Assembly: GCF_003086295.3 (NCBI RefSeq)
Contig: NC_092044.1
Location: 2,671,001 to 2,735,000 of the forward strand
DNA: 64,000 nt
DNA from: Arachis hypogaea
Taxonomy: Eukaryota > Streptophyta > Magnoliopsida > Fabales > Fabaceae
Direction: 5' to 3'
Positions 21,604-35,183 of the stretch are shown here, in pieces. The translations under genes were made by a program, and so were the position numbers. Each line of letters begins with the position of its first letter. Position 1 is the stretch's first letter. Under the pieces are notes generated by a model that saw nothing but the letters and a program-made list of their open reading frames with translations, was not told the origin of the DNA and did no database searches.

Positions 21604-23539
21604 ATGGCTTCCACTGTTGCAAGCTTGCTACCACCGTTGCTGGTTCATGGTCGACAATCACATGCTGTGACCATGCATAGTTTCCCCCTTTCTCCTCCTC
21701 TTTTTGGTAACCCTTTTTACTTGTTTGTATTTATTTTATTTTTAATTTCTAAGTTGAATTTTTTCCCCACATGCACTGTGCGTCTGCAAAGTTTGATTTC
21801 TTCAGTGATTGTCAATTCTTCAATTTTAAGCTTTGATTTAAGGTTTTTTTTTTCCTTCTAATTTTTTAATTTTTTATTTTATTTAAAGTGTAGTTAGTAA
21901 CTTGGTATAAGTCCAATTGAATAACTTTTTTTTTTAAAGAAATCAAATTGTCTAATAAGTAATAACACAATGTACCATTAGAATATTTCCATCATAAAAT
22001 TTGGTTGAAATAGATTCTATAGTAAAATGACAAATAAACTCGAGGATTTACATTTCAGACAGATTAGTCCTGAAGAGAAGAAAAAGTACCAATAAAGTTC
22101 TCTAGGATAACAAACGTAGATAAGTTAGTTCAAATTAAGATTTTTTATCCTAAACTCTAGACCCTAAACTGCCTAAAGTGGAAATTCTCAGGGGTTTATT
22201 TATCATTTTACTGTAGTTTTTATATGTACAATTCATCAAAGATGTTGTACTGGATTGGATTCAGTTTAAAAGATTATTATTGTATTTGTGATTTTAAAGT
22301 GTGATTTTAATGCACATTAAGATTACATTTGAACTTTTGTGTCTACGGATCAATTGTAACTATGTCCTAGTCATCATCATTCCCCATCTTTCATTTGATA
22401 CCTATAACTTCTGCTGATGCATTTTATCACTGTTTTTGTATTCCGGATTCGATTTTTTTTGCCTGTTTTTATTTCGTAGAGAGACGAAACCATACTGCTT
22501 TTGTTGTGAAGGCTTCTGGAGATAGTTCTGAATCTTCTACTACTCTTACTGTTTTCAAGACGGTTCAGAATGTTGTGAGTTTCTCCTTCCACTCTTGTCT
22601 TTCTTTCAAAGGATAGAAAAGTGGACCATACAAATAAGTTGATGACTGTCTTTTTTCCCCTTTTCATTTAAAAACAGTGGGATAAACCTGAGGACCGGTT
22701 GGGACTAATTGGTTTAGGCTTTTCAGCTGTAGTAGCAGTTTGGGCATCAGCAAATTTGATCACGGTAATTTAAGTATTTAACTTGATCATTGAGATATCA
22801 TGATCCAGACAAACATCTCTTGAGCCAGTTCACAATATATTCTTTTGTCAAAGTATCTTAACACAAATGGTATCTAGATATGTTGATTTTGAGTATCAAA
22901 TTAGTCAAAGTGACATTTGTTTTCAAATATAGGGAGATTGTCTATTGAATATTATTTGCAGCATTCTAATATTGTTTTTGCCTTTGTGAATTTTGTACAT
23001 AGGCTGTTGACAAATTACCAATTATCCCTACTGCACTAGAATTAATTGGGATACTATTTACTGCGGTAGGTGATTACAGATTGAATCCTCTATTTATATT
23101 CTTAATGTGCTTAATGTTGTATAGTAATATAAACTTCTCTTTTTATTTCAGTGGTTTACATATCGATATCTTTTGTTCAAGCCCGACAGGTAAGTATTAT
23201 TGCTCACCTTCATCTTGATATTGACTACATCATAATATTAATAGCATTGGTCCAAATCTACGTCAAAGGACTAATTATAACCATGCAAAATTGGTTGATG
23301 ATTAAAGCTACCTTGTAAAGAGACTAACCTGTCTCAATTATAGTGGTTAATGATTTTTTTCCCTACAATACTTTCTTAAATCGGATCTTTTTTGCTTGTC
23401 CTTTGTGACAGAGATCTCAATAAATTGGCTAGTATTGTACCTAATTTGCAAGCAATTTCATTTGAATGCTTTTTACTTACACAGGGAAGAGCTCTTTAGA
23501 ATCCTGAACAAGTCAGTATCAGATATTTTGGGCCAGTAA
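21604..23539 (+). CDS. CURT1C: CURVATURE THYLAKOID 1C-like protein
   Basis: Six coding exons: 21604-21706, 22480-22574, 22678-22764, 23003-23065, 23152-23189 and 23485-23539; 146 residues, frame continuous. A Ser-rich chloroplast-transit-type N-terminus is followed by KASGDSSESS, an amphipathic QNVWDKPEDRLGLIGLGF segment, two hydrophobic helices, and a C-terminus FKPDREELFRILNKSVSDILGQ. The pattern fits the plant CURT1C branch best. CURT1 proteins sit in thylakoid membranes at grana margins and bend them. The ATG at 21568 is rejected as the start because the acceptor AG at 21575-21576 places it in a 5'-UTR intron (21461-21576). A 3' UTR probably runs to about 23,830. Confidence 0.9.
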
Positions 23540-23839
23540 TTTGTGCTTCCAAAATGTTCCTGTAGATTGCAATTTTAAGTGTAGATTACGAGTTGCTGTA
23601 AAAGTTCTTCTGTTGGAGGATTGGGTGAAAAGATGCAGCAAGAATTGTAGAAAGGGTCTTGTTTGTAGGGTGAATGATCAATGTGTTACACATCAATGAA
23701 TTAAAGCTTGCATCTATTTGCTTAAGCTTCTTTTTCACCGGAAACACTTAAATAGGAAGGGTGAGATCACCTTTCTACATAGATCAAATAAATCATGTTT
23801 TTATCATAAATTATGTTGATAGATAATTCATTAATAAGA

Positions 23840-25440
23840 GTTATATCTAACTATCCTTTCGCATCTCGCCCCCTAAAATAATCCAAAAAATATGGTGAAG
23901 TGTGAACTAATATAACATGTATATATGCACTCACAAATTTAAGGCCAATTTTGTCATAGATAATTGCATGTGATTTTCAAATCAAGCTGTCCCTGTGAAA
24001 GAAAGATACTTAGAACGCATTTAAATATAGTTATTCCATGCTAGTAGTATTATTCCAAATGTTTATTCATTAACTAATCAACCCTTATTTTTCTATGAGA
24101 AATTCATGCTTTTATAATCATCTTTTGGTTGTGTAAGTAATATAAAAGTTATGCTTGTGAGTATGAAAATATTTTATATAAAATTCTATATAAGGAATAT
24201 AATGTTTGGTCGTTACACCGGATATGTTGATATCTTAAAAGTTAGAACTCCATTATTTTATCCTTTAAACGACAAAATTCCAGATTTCATATGCATCAAT
24301 ATTAAACTCTAAATTTAATACTTTTCAGAAGATGGCAATATAAAATTATAATATCACTTCATACAAAAATAAAGTACTTAAATATGTTTTAATTTCTAAA
24401 AAATATTGGGAACTTTTATTTTGAAACATATAAAAATAATTGATAATTGAATTTGGTTCAAATATTTCAAATAATATGTTTGTCATAAACATATTCAAAA
24501 TTGGGACAATTTATTTCAAATCCTTCTATATATAATAGTCTGAACTCCTGAAACTAATTTATCATAATTTTCTAGGATTAATATTAAAGCCAAATATTAT
24601 CTTAAAAACGACTAAAATCAAAGTTCATCATTTATATATAAAAAAATATATTTAAGCCAATAATTATATATAGAAAATGAGAGGTTGTGTAACCTTTTTT
24701 CCCCTAACAATTTCACCCACCAAATATTTTAATTTTTTAAATTGAGAAATGAAAAAAAAAAAAATTGATTGCATTGCAAAGCGATACCTACAGTCAGAAC
24801 CGAAAAAAAGCGCATAACGCCATAGTTTTTTATTTTGCAGAGTTCATCAAAGAAACAAAAATCGAACCCGCGTTCTCCAATTACATACCCTCCAAAAAAA
24901 AAAAATTGCACTTTATTTTGCTTCATTTTTACCCCACAATTTATGTTTTTCCCTTTTTTTTTTTTCCAGAAAATACCAAAGGAAAATAGATGTTATGTAC
25001 AGATTTTAAATGTTTCTGTTGTAAATGAAAGTGCTGATCAATAATGCGTTGAAGCTTAACAAGTTCAATTTTTGATACTATGTTTTGATTCCCTGGATCC
25101 AACGCACTCGCTTCATTAAGGTTTGTTTCTTTTTTATGAATTAAATTTCTCAGCATTCATCAATGTCTTTCTTTTACCAATTTTCATGGCTATACAATGA
25201 GTTACATGATTTAGATTCCATTTTTTTTAAATTTGTTTGTGTTATTTTGATGTTCTCCATTTTCTGGTATCTGAAATTTGAAGAACGTGGTGCGTTTTTG
25301 AATTGGTAATGTGCATTATGGGGAGGGTTTTATCTGAAACTGAAATTGTGGAAGTGGTTGTTCTTTGAATGGTAATGTGCATAACTGGATTGGAATTTAA
25401 TCTGAAATTGCAATTGGAGAAGTGTCTGTGTTTGTAACTG
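23840..25440. other. Intergenic region and likely first non-coding part of the golgin gene
   Basis: No coding sequence was recognised. The left two thirds are AT-rich. From about 24,690 there are A/T homopolymers, then less AT-rich DNA leading into the golgin gene, where a 5'-UTR intron ends at the acceptor 25477-25478. Confidence 0.45.
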
Positions 25441-25486
25441 GCAATGTGCATAATGTGTAGGCTTTGTTTTGGTTTCAGCGGCAGAG

Positions 25487-28400
25487 ATGGCGTGGTTTAG
25501 TACGAACAACACATGGCGTAGCTTCCCGGATTTGGCGGGAGCGGTGAATAAGCTTCAGGAGAGTGTGAAGAATATCGAGAAGAATTTCGATAGTGCTCTC
25601 GGGCTTGAGGAGAATTCTGAATCCAGCAATGAAGGTAATTTATTTGCATTGTTCAAGTTCCAAGCACTGCTCTATGTGTTCTGTCCGAATGGGGTTCCTA
25701 TGATGACATGGGAGTTTCATAATTGAGATAATAAGTAGATGCAGAGTTTGCTGGTTAGTGTTGGTAGTAATGTTAAGATCAATGATATTATTGAATTTTG
25801 AAATGCAATGTGCTTGCTTTTGGTAGGAATCTTTTGCACTGATTCTACTTCTGGAAATTGTATGTCTTTCAGCTTCAGGGTCATGGACTTTACGCCGAGA
25901 TCCAAAAGCATTGTTTAATCCTGTTATGGCATTTATGGGGAATAATGGTGAGGAAAACACTGATGAAAAATCAGAACAACTAGAATCCCCTCAACAAGAA
26001 TCTGAACCTAAGAAATCATTGGATAAACCGGTGTCTCCAGATGATGTACCTGTTGCTGAGAAAAAAGAAACCACTGTTGCTGAGGAAAAAGAAGGATTGC
26101 AAGACGAGAATGCAGCCCTTGTTACTACTGAAGAAACCTTTGGTGAGAAAAAAGAAGGATTCCAAGAAGATAATGCAGCCATTGTTACTACTGAAGAAAC
26201 CACTATTTCCAAGAAAAAAGAAGGATTCCAAAATGATAACGCAGCCCTTGATACTGCTGAAGAAACCACTGGTGTGGAAAAAGAAACCACCGTCGCTGAG
26301 GAAAAGGAAGGATTGGAAAATGATAAAGCAGCCGTTGTTACTACTGAAGAAATCACCGATAAGAAAAAAGACACCACTATTGCTGAGAAAACTGAAGGAT
26401 TTGAAAATGATAGCACAGCCGTTGTCAATACTGAAGAAACCGCTGTTCAAGAAGTGAATGAAGCAGAGAAGGTAGAAGAAGAAGGTGGTGAACAGATGGA
26501 GTCTGCAGATGAAAACACAACCCATGCCACAGCTGACGAAACAACTGTCTTGGAAAAGAATGAAGTGCTTAAAGTAGAAGTAGAAGATGGTGAGCGGAAA
26601 GAATTAGCAGATGGAACAACTATTCAGAATTTGGACCATGGAAGTGAAGAACACCAACTACCTGAGATGCCTGTGGATTTGTCTGAACTCAACATCCAGC
26701 ATGCTAAGAGTTTGGATCCTGATCCTGTTGTCATTAATCAAGAAAATGAGATTGCCGAAGCGAGAACTACCGAGAGTTTATTGTCAATGCAACCCATGCC
26801 TGTTAATCTTGGAGAGGATCAAGTTGAGGGTAGTACGAGTGATCCTGGTGAGTCACAAGGTACGAGTGATGTGCAACAAAAAAATCAAGTGGAGGCAAAT
26901 GAGGAAAGTCAAGAAGAGAGGGTGCAAGCAGAAGAAAGTGTGGAGAGAGTTTCTTCCATTCAACCTGAGATATCAGGTGATAGCGACAAAAAAGACAAGG
27001 CTGATACTTCTGTTGCACATGCTATGGCTGTTGAGGAAAATGATGCTGCCAGGCATTCACATATTGAAATTTTGTCCAGCTTTAGTCCATCAAATGAATC
27101 TTCTGAGGTGGTATCTGAATTAAGTTTGCATGAAAATGAAGCAACTCATGAAGCAAAGGAAGTATATCATAAAGTCAATGATGTCAAAACTGACACTAGA
27201 GAGCAGCATTTGCAGTCTGTTACAAATATGTCTGTCTCAGATTCTATGCTTGAAGTGGAGAGGCTGAAGAGGGATATGAAAATGATGGAAGCTGCACTTC
27301 AAGGTGCTGCCAGGCAAGCTCAGGTATTTCTGCCCATAATCATGATAGTGCAAAAGGATTTTCTGATGCACATTTCATTTTAATTTTCTGAATATACATT
27401 GGATTACACATGATGATGAAGATTATTAAATGGTAGTCAGATAGTTAAGTTTTAATCAAATTGAAAATGGACAAATTCAATATTTTATTTTTCCACATGT
27501 TATGTGATACACATTAGAATTGAAATTTTTAAAATTTTCGGTATAGAAAAAAAAAAAAAAACTTGAATTTAAACCCCCTCTCACTTATTCTTGAATTTTT
27601 TTAACCTCTTAATGGACTGGCTAGCCTACCAAACATGGATGTGTACCCTTGACGTAGCCTATCAAGGGATAACATCTGATTTCAGCTAGCTAAAGATGTT
27701 GCAATGTTTACAACAGAAATAAAAAAAGAAAGAAAAGAAAAGAATAGATGATACAATTATCTTACTAGCACTAGCAAGGTGGAGTTTCCATGAATCACTA
27801 AAATGATTTGATTTTGCCTTTTTATTGGATCTCTCCATCTGTTATTGGAGCTGCATGGGTGGTCTGTTTACTCAACATTTCAAACTCCTATGTTAATCTT
27901 TTGCAGACATTATTGTGTTTTCACATTTTATTACAATTCTGCAATCTTGAAATTTTTGTTAATTCTCTTTCAGGCTAAAGCGGACGAAATTGCAAAATTA
28001 ATGAATGAAAATGAACACTTAAAAGGCGTGATTCAGGATTTAAAGGTATAGTTCCTTTTTATGGCACCTAACTCCTGGCATGATATTATGATTTTTAATG
28101 CTCAATCTTCTCATTGATACATCCATTCCATATGGTTTGCTAGTCCTTACATTTATTTGTGCATTTAACTGTTTTTTCATGCGATTGTCTAATACGCATG
28201 CTAATTGTCTAATCTGCTGTGAAATACTCTATCTCATGTTTTGTTGTGCTTCTCATATGCTTGATCTCTCTAAAGTTGTTACACATTTTTGTTTGTTTCT
28301 TTTACTTTTGTAAATTGTAAGTATAAAAGTGCTTTTGACCACTCGGTTATAGTTGCATAAAAAACCAACTTGGGTTGGTCTAGTAGTTAGCTCACTAGTC

Positions 28401-31400
28401 CGCTTAAGCAAGTGTTGGGAGTTCGAATCCCGCCTTGTGCATGCAGCAATTCATTGGTCAGCGGCAAACCTTAAAATGTAGCTCAGATCTGTGACAAATT
28501 AGTCCTTGGCTTGCCGGGTTTAGGGATACTGTGGGAAACGAAAAAAAAAAACCTTCAATGGAGATAATTGGTAAAAGCCATTCAAATTTTTCTACATATG
28601 TTATTTGTTATATCATTATCAGATCTGATGAAGTATTTTGTTTTAATCTTTTGGATATCTTCTTTCCCCCCCCCCCCCCCCCCCCAATCTTTTTTTTTGC
28701 TTCTGATTCCCTTTGAAGTTTGATCTGTTTATATTCAATTGTTGATGATCGTGGAACAGAAAAAATCCAATGATGCAGAGATGGAGCATTTGCGAGAGGA
28801 ATACCATCAGAAGGTTGGAACTCTTGAGAGAAAGGTAACTGGGTAATAATTTGTATGAATTTAAATTTATCAAAGTTATAATTTACCTTTTAGCCATAGC
28901 TATCAATAAGATATGCTGCAAATGACTGGTTATGATTTATCAAAGCTTTTATTGATTGTATATGAATAATCACAGGTGTATGCTCTCACGAAGGAAAGGG
29001 ATACGCTTCGACGGGAGCAGAATAAAAGAAGTGATGCTGCTGCTCTCTTGAAGGAAAAAGATGAAATAATTACTCAAGTTATGGCAGAAGGTAGGGCAGT
29101 TGGACATTTTCAACTTGAATTTAATATTTGGAATTCTTCCCTGCTTTGAGTTCATTTTTGAAATAAGTGGCACTGTCTTGTTTGATGGCGTTTGTAAATT
29201 TGATCAAGATCAAATTAAATCCAATTAAAATTTGATCTGTTCAGTCTTCTTTTCCTTTTGGGCCTAGTGCCCTCCACTGTAATATATAAATAAAAAAAAA
29301 TCCAATTAAAATTTCCATATGCAATGTATTAAATTTTCTTATCTTGTGTTGACAAATGAATAATATATTTGAGGGACATTTCTATTGTAGTTACAATTGG
29401 ATATCTTAGAGGTCCCTTTTTATGTTAGAATGTATCTCATCTCAGGTGAAGAGCTTTCCAGAAAGCAGGCTATTCAAGAATCGACAATTAGGAAATTAAG
29501 GGCTCAGGTATGCAGCCTACTTGCTGCATTTGTTTTTTCTAAAAATTCATATTTTGTTGCTCCTACATCAACTAATCAATGTTTCATTTATTTATTTTTA
29601 AAAATATAGATTAGAGAACTTGAGGAGGAGAAGAAAGGTTTGGCTACTAAACTTCAGGTAATTGGACGATGAAAAATTTTCTTGAAATTTTTATTACCTT
29701 TGTAATGATCTGAATAGGTTTAAGTATCTTCAATAAGCAAGCAATTCTAGAGATACAAATTTCATGCATTATATCTATAGTATAGAACTGATTCCTTGAA
29801 CTTTACTATTTGAGCTTAGTTCTTCTGGTTTTTCGTCCCCTTGCCAAATGTTTCCTCTATGATATAATTAATCTAAATGAAGTCCTGTCTTACTCCATGT
29901 AGTTTTTGAACAGCCATAACTTTTATAAAAGATATTTATGATTTATGGGGTGCTACCAGTTCCTTAACTTTTTTTTAGCAAAAATTGTGACAATGCTAAT
30001 GTCTACCGGTTCTTTAATTGCTGTTAATCCAGGCAGAAGAGAATAAAGTAGAAAGTATCAAAAGGGACAAGATGGCTACTGAGAATTTGTTACAAGAAAC
30101 AATGGAGAAGCATCAAGCAGAGCTTGCAACACAGAAAGAATATTACAGTAATGCTTTGGCAGCTGCTAAGGAGGCTGAAGCATTAGCAGAGGCACGTGCC
30201 AACAATGAAGCAAGAACTGAACTAGAGAATCGTCTAAGAGAGGCTGAGGATCGTGAATCTGCTCTGGTCCAGGCTCTTGAAGAATTAAGGCAAACCTTAA
30301 CTAGAAAGGATCAACAGGTTTGCTTGTTTGGTGTTTTTTTTTTAATACCAAGTTGATATCTATCCAGGATCTCGATTTAAGGTTTTTAGCATCTTAATCC
30401 ATTTTTAGGCAATCTTCAAAGAAGATATGCTCCGCAAAGACATTGAGGATCTTAAAAAGCGCTACCAGGTGTGCTCTCTTGCTTTCTTAATGTGCTTAAA
30501 TTGTTTAACTTTGATTGCTGCTTTTCCCGGTTTTCTTTATGGTGTAGCATCTTAACTGCTGCTTTTGCAGTATGCGTAATTTGTTTATTGTTTTATCTAG
30601 GCAAGTGAAAGACGGTGCGAGGAACTGATTATGCAAGTTCCAGAATCCACAAGGCCACTTTTGAGGCAAATTGAAGCCATGCAGGTAAATAAACAGTTAC
30701 ATATGTGATTCAAGATTTCTTTTTATTCATCATTTGGTTCATTTGCATGCAATCTGTATTTGACTAGAATTCACCATGATAACAGGAAGCAAACTCCAGA
30801 AAGGCAGAAGCTTGGGCTGCTGTTGAAAGAAATCTCAGTTCTAGACTTGAGGTCCTTAAAATACTTTCTTGAGTTAAATGTGGAATTATCCCCTTTGATA
30901 TTATTGTTTATTATTTTATCTTTTCCTATTTACTCCACAGGAAGCAGAAGCTAAAGCTGCCGCCGCCGAGGAACGTGAGCGTTCGGTGAATGAACGCTTA
31001 TCTCAAACCTTGTCCCGAATCAATGTTCTTGATGCTCAGGTTCTCTCACTTATTGAGTGAAATTATGTCTATAATGGTGATCTTACATAAATGTGACTTA
31101 CTTTTGCAATGAACTACAGATTTCATGTCTTAGAGCCGAACAGACTCAGTTAAATAGGACACTTGAAAAGGAGAGACAAAGAGCGGCAGAAAGTAGGCAG
31201 GAGTACCTTGCTTCAAAGGAGGATGCCGACACCCAAGAAGGTCGTGTAAGAAGGCTTGAGCTAGAGATCAGGGAACTCAGGCAGAAACACAAGAAAGAGT
31301 TACAGGATGCATTGGTGGAAAGAGAATATCTGCAGCAGGAGATAGAGAAAGAAAAGGCAGCTCGGTTGGATCTGGAGAGGACTTCTCGTCTTCATTCTGC

Positions 31401-33066
31401 TCAATTATCCGATCAAAGAATGACAACAAAGCAAAATTCTGCCTTTGAGAATGGTTTGTTTACTCTACCCTTGTTTACATTGCTGGTCTGTGGTGTTTTT
31501 CTATGATACACTTTATTATGTAGGCAACCTGTCTCGGAAAGTCTCTAGGTCAAGCTCGCTGGCAAGCATGGGAGAAAGCTACTTTCTGCAAGCATCATTG
31601 GACTCATCTGGGAGTTTCTCCGAGAGGAGAAACTCTGGAGAGGGCATGAGTCCTTACTATATGAGGAGCATGACACCCAGTGCTTTTGAGTCAGCACTTC
31701 GTCAGAAAGAGAACGAACTTGCTTCATACATGTCACGATTGGTAATATTCATTGCCTTTGTTCCTTGAATTAATATTTGAAACTAAAGCTTCCACTCCAC
31801 TTTATTTTCCCTTTTTGTCGTGAACTTGTCATAATGCCTGTTATAGATTAAGCTGTTAAATCCAACAAGTAATCCTGATGGCATTTTTTCAATCTAAAAA
31901 CTTTCAGGCATCAATGGAATCTATTCGTGATTCTCTGTCTGAGGAATTGGTCAAAATGACGGAGCAGGTGGGTTTGGTTTGAGCTTATTTTTTAGAATCT
32001 ACTGGCACTGAGCTTTTTTTTAGAATTTACTGGTACTGTTGTTGTTAAGCATGATTTGTGCACACTCGCTGCAGTGTGAAAAGTTGCGCGCGGAGGCATC
32101 CATGTTACCTAGTGTAAGAGCAGAGCTAGATGCACTGAGGAGGAGGCACTCTGCTGCGTTGGAGTTGATGGGCGAACGTGATGAAGAGGTACTTTTTAAC
32201 TACGACTTTTGCTTTTCGTTGAAACAAAATTGTTAGACAAATTTCGGCTTTTGCTTTTTAACTACGGCCAATGTTATGGTTGTATAGCAACTTCTCTATT
32301 TTTCCTTTTAAATCCTCCTGTTTAAAGGGAGTGTGTCACATGAGAGCAATGCCTACAAATCGACAATGAGAGATGAGAACATGAATTCTGGACTGTATAA
32401 CTATAACCATGCACTGATGGTCAAGATTGGATACAACAATTGGTGACCACTTTGTTCTCACTGATTTACTCAACAGAACTAGGAAAAATAATTAACATGT
32501 GCCCTGAAGTAAAATGATGCAAATAGAAAAAAATTTTAAGAAAAAGAAAAGGAAGAGAGGTTTCAAACTTAGTTTTCTATATCTTAGCTGTTATATCTGC
32601 TTGTATTTTGACAAAGAAAAGAATTACTACTTTTTATCTAAAAAGTTGAGTGTATGTAGCTGGAGGAACTTCGCGCGGATATCGTGGACTTGAAGGAAAT
32701 GTACAGAGAACAAGTCAACTTACTTGTTAGTAAGGTATATAACATTCATCAGAAATGTAACTGAAATCCTCATTTAACGCTTCATTGATTCTTATAAGTC
32801 TAATAGATGTTGTAAAATACTCCTTCCATTTATATTGATGGTTGTTCTGACTTTTTTAGTACATTTTTTAGTACATTCATATATTGATACACTTGATACA
32901 ATATATCTAGATTAGTAGATTTATGAATGTAACAGAAAAGTCAAAATGATTCTTAGTATGGAATGGATGGAATACTTTAGTACAAAATATCACTTCTTTT
33001 ATTGTGCCATTCTGGAATTCTTACCCTTGCTATTCATGTTTACAGATTCAAAGGATGAGTTCATAA
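25487..33066 (+). CDS. GC5: Golgin candidate 5 (TMF/ARA160-like) coiled-coil Golgi tether
   Basis: Eighteen coding exons: 25487-25634, 25873-27323, 27974-28045, 28760-28834, 28976-29090, 29446-29507, 29610-29657, 30033-30317, 30409-30468, 30601-30684, 30786-30851, 30941-31039, 31120-31453, 31524-31741, 31908-31967, 32075-32188, 32660-32734 and 33046-33066. Total 1128 residues with continuous frame. The N-terminus (MAWFS, FPDLAGAVNKLQESVKNIEKNFD) is the family signature. A large acidic second exon (about residues 50-533) precedes a long coiled coil with highly conserved blocks (KVYALTKERDTLRREQN, QVPESTRPLLRQIEAMQ, ERSVNERLSQTLSRINVL). The protein ends QRMSS after the TMF-type C-terminal coil. 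Known role: Golgi-located coiled-coil tether related to TMF, a Rab6 partner in animals. Unusual: a tandem repeat in exon 2 (see separate entry). Confidence 0.93.
26053..26446 (+). repeat. Five-fold internal acidic repeat in the golgin second exon
   Basis: The protein repeats a unit of 20-30 residues of type KEGFQNDNAALVTTEET five times, with linkers of type KKETTVAEE. Both DNA and protein are clearly repeated, and the copies have diverged. I recall no such array in the Arabidopsis protein, so it is probably a lineage-specific expansion in a disordered acidic region. Confidence 0.75.
28371..28551 (+). mobile_element. tRNA-derived SINE in a golgin intron
   Basis: Box A-like TGGTCTAGTAGT (28376-28387) and box B GAGTTCGAATCC (28419-28430) have correct spacing. 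A tRNA-unrelated body and an A11 tail (28541-28551) follow. The body ('gcatgcagcaattcattgg', 'gggatactgtgggaaac') looks like an abundant legume SINE family (from memory). A possible duplication AAAAACC flanks it but lies in low-complexity sequence. Confidence 0.75.
28666..28685 (+). repeat. C20 homopolymer
   Basis: Twenty C in a row in a golgin intron, 74 bp before the next exon. Pure G/C runs this long are rare in such AT-rich DNA. The exact length may be an assembly estimate. Confidence 0.8.
32820..32972. mobile_element. Stowaway-like MITE in the last long golgin intron
   Basis: The ends CTCCTTCCATT and AATGGATGGAA are inverted repeats of the Stowaway type, flanked by TA on both sides (32818-32819, 32973-32974). 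Inner parts also pair (TGACTTTTTTAGTACATT with AATGTAACAGAAAAGTCA). Length 153 bp. Confidence 0.65.
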
Positions 33067-33724
33067 ATAGTGGCTAACTGAGCTGTAAGAAAGCTTAGCT
33101 GTAAATTGAAGATTAATGCATGCTCTATATCTTGATTCTCTCTTGGCCATAGTTATTCAAAGTCACCCTTGTCAAAAGTGTAACTTGTATTCTTACAAGA
33201 AAAGAAATGGGGAATAAAAATAAATGTAATTTTGTTTTTTTTTTTATTTGCAGAATTTTGTATAGCTAATCTATTATCAAATTTAAACATGTATCTTCTG
33301 GTTGAGATAAATAGATAATTACTATTTTTTGGTGGGAATTGTGTGATTGGAAAATTTTGAATATGGTTATACATGTACATATACAATCCTTTGAATATTT
33401 GATGATATTATATTCTTTTTCACTTGTGCCTGATAAATAGATTATATAATTCCTTGGTTGTAGTCATTAAATAAATCATGTCATATTGATTATGTTTGTT
33501 GGTAGTTATCTTTTTATTAGATCTCTTTTCTTACAATAATCAGAAGATAAAGAATTTTTTTGGGTTACATATTAGTTATCTTAACTACGCTGCAGACAAT
33601 ACCCATTTCATGCAACAAAATGAAGATGCATGTGCAAATGTAAGCAAGCACATGCAAATCTCGGCCAAATTTCCATGCCTCTGCCTCTTAGAATTAGATA
33701 CCATACCTCAAGTGCTACCACACA

Positions 33725-33930
33725 TTTTTTTTTTTTGGTCAAGTAGATTGGACGGCCCCAATCTTAGGCTTTACACCCATGCATTACACACACACAATCC
33801 ACTCACACACATTACATGGGAGTACACACAAATGATTCAATATTCTTCAACGATGATTTGAACCCAGTGCAGCTCTCTGAGAGACAAACAACATTGCCAT
33901 TTGACCCAGGCCTCGGCTGCGCCACACATC
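33725..33930 (-). mobile_element. tRNA-derived SINE
   Basis: On minus: box A TGGCGCAGCCGAGG (33924-33911), box B GGTTCAAATCATC (33864-33852), then a body ending in an A12 tail (T12 at 33725-33736 on plus). Order, spacing and tail fit a SINE. Confidence 0.6.
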
Positions 33931-34447
33931 TAAATAATATACATCATGTTGGACCACACAGATATATATACAAAGCTAAAAATATTGGTAGATTTATTAC
34001 ATTAACTATTGGAGAATGAATTTGAAAACAATTATTTTAATTGAACTACACATAGTAATAAACTAATAATTACTCATTTAAATGAAACAATTCTTCATTT
34101 TTGCACTGTACAACTTTCTTTAGAAGATTCAAATTCCTAAATACCAATAAATCAATCTAAAACCATATATATGACTATCAGATAGCGATATAGCCAGCGA
34201 GTAGCATCACACCTTAGACAATGATATAAATATAAACAAACCTAGAATATCAAAATAAATAAGTAAATAAACATATGAATATAATATAAGTATATAACGT
34301 TCCTTAAGGAGACAAAAAGTAAAATCATGTGGAAATCATCGACATTTTATATTTATTTATTTATTTTATTAAGTTATTTATTTTGCTTAGTGCAGAATCA
34401 ATGGGAGCTTTTCCCATAATATGCACCAAGACTGCGTCCCTTACTGC

Positions 34448-34453
34448 CACGTG
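34448..34453. promoter_or_regulatory. G-box CACGTG upstream of the sugar-transporter gene
   Basis: CACGTG in the context TGCCACGTGTCT, just upstream of a CT-rich probable 5' UTR (34,490-34,590). G-boxes bind bZIP and bHLH factors, often light- or ABA-responsive. Its role here is inferred. Confidence 0.4.
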
Positions 34454-35183
34454 TCTTCGCCTTCAACAGCCATAACACCACCACAAAACACTTCACTCTC
34501 ACATTTTCTGGTTCAATTCCATTACATCTCTCTCTCGCTGCATTTCAACACGCCATTTTCCACATTCTTTCGCCACACAACAAATTAAGGTAACCACTTT
34601 TCAAGTCTCTTTCTTTACGTGAAGCATGTGATTAGTGCATTTTTTTGTGTGTTTTTCAACTTTCAGTGTTCTCTGTGATCGTGGTGAGAGAAGAAGCTTC
34701 TTGATCTTTTATGCGATTTTATTATTTTATAAAAAAAGAAAGTAAAAAAAAAGAACCGTTTTGAACTGAATCATCGATAGTGGAGTTTCAGTTCCTTCCT
34801 ATTTTCTTGGAAGTAACAATGTGCATCGAGAATAAATCTTAAAGAGCCCCGTGTGAACAGAAAAAATGAAGTTCTGGAGTTGTTAGATCTGAGAAAAACT
34901 TTGCAATTTTTTTTTAGTTAATTTTGCTGTGTTGTTTTTGTTAACTACTAGTGAGTCTCTTCGATTGCTGTTTCTTGTTCTTGTGATACTGATCATTGCT
35001 GAAGCCTTAGAAAAATTTATGTAACTTTGTTGTTTTGATTGATCCCTGAGGTAGTTGATGTTGCCATGCTGCTATTGCAATGATGAGTTTTTTTATTGAT
35101 GTTTCTTAATCCGGTGATGCAGAAGCCTGTGTAGAGTTTACTCCCTTTGCTAGGTTTCTGGAAAAGATTTTAATTGTTTCGCT

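Larger units (their letters stand above)
33067..34480. other. Intergenic region between golgin and sugar-transporter genes
   Basis: Holds the golgin 3' UTR, AT-rich anonymous DNA, one SINE (33,725-33,930) and the proximal promoter of the transporter gene with a G-box. Confidence 0.5.

Noticed and set aside
25991..26525. Long minus-strand open frames in the golgin repeat
   Set aside because: They are antisense shadows of the repetitive, codon-biased exon 2. No domain and no start context.
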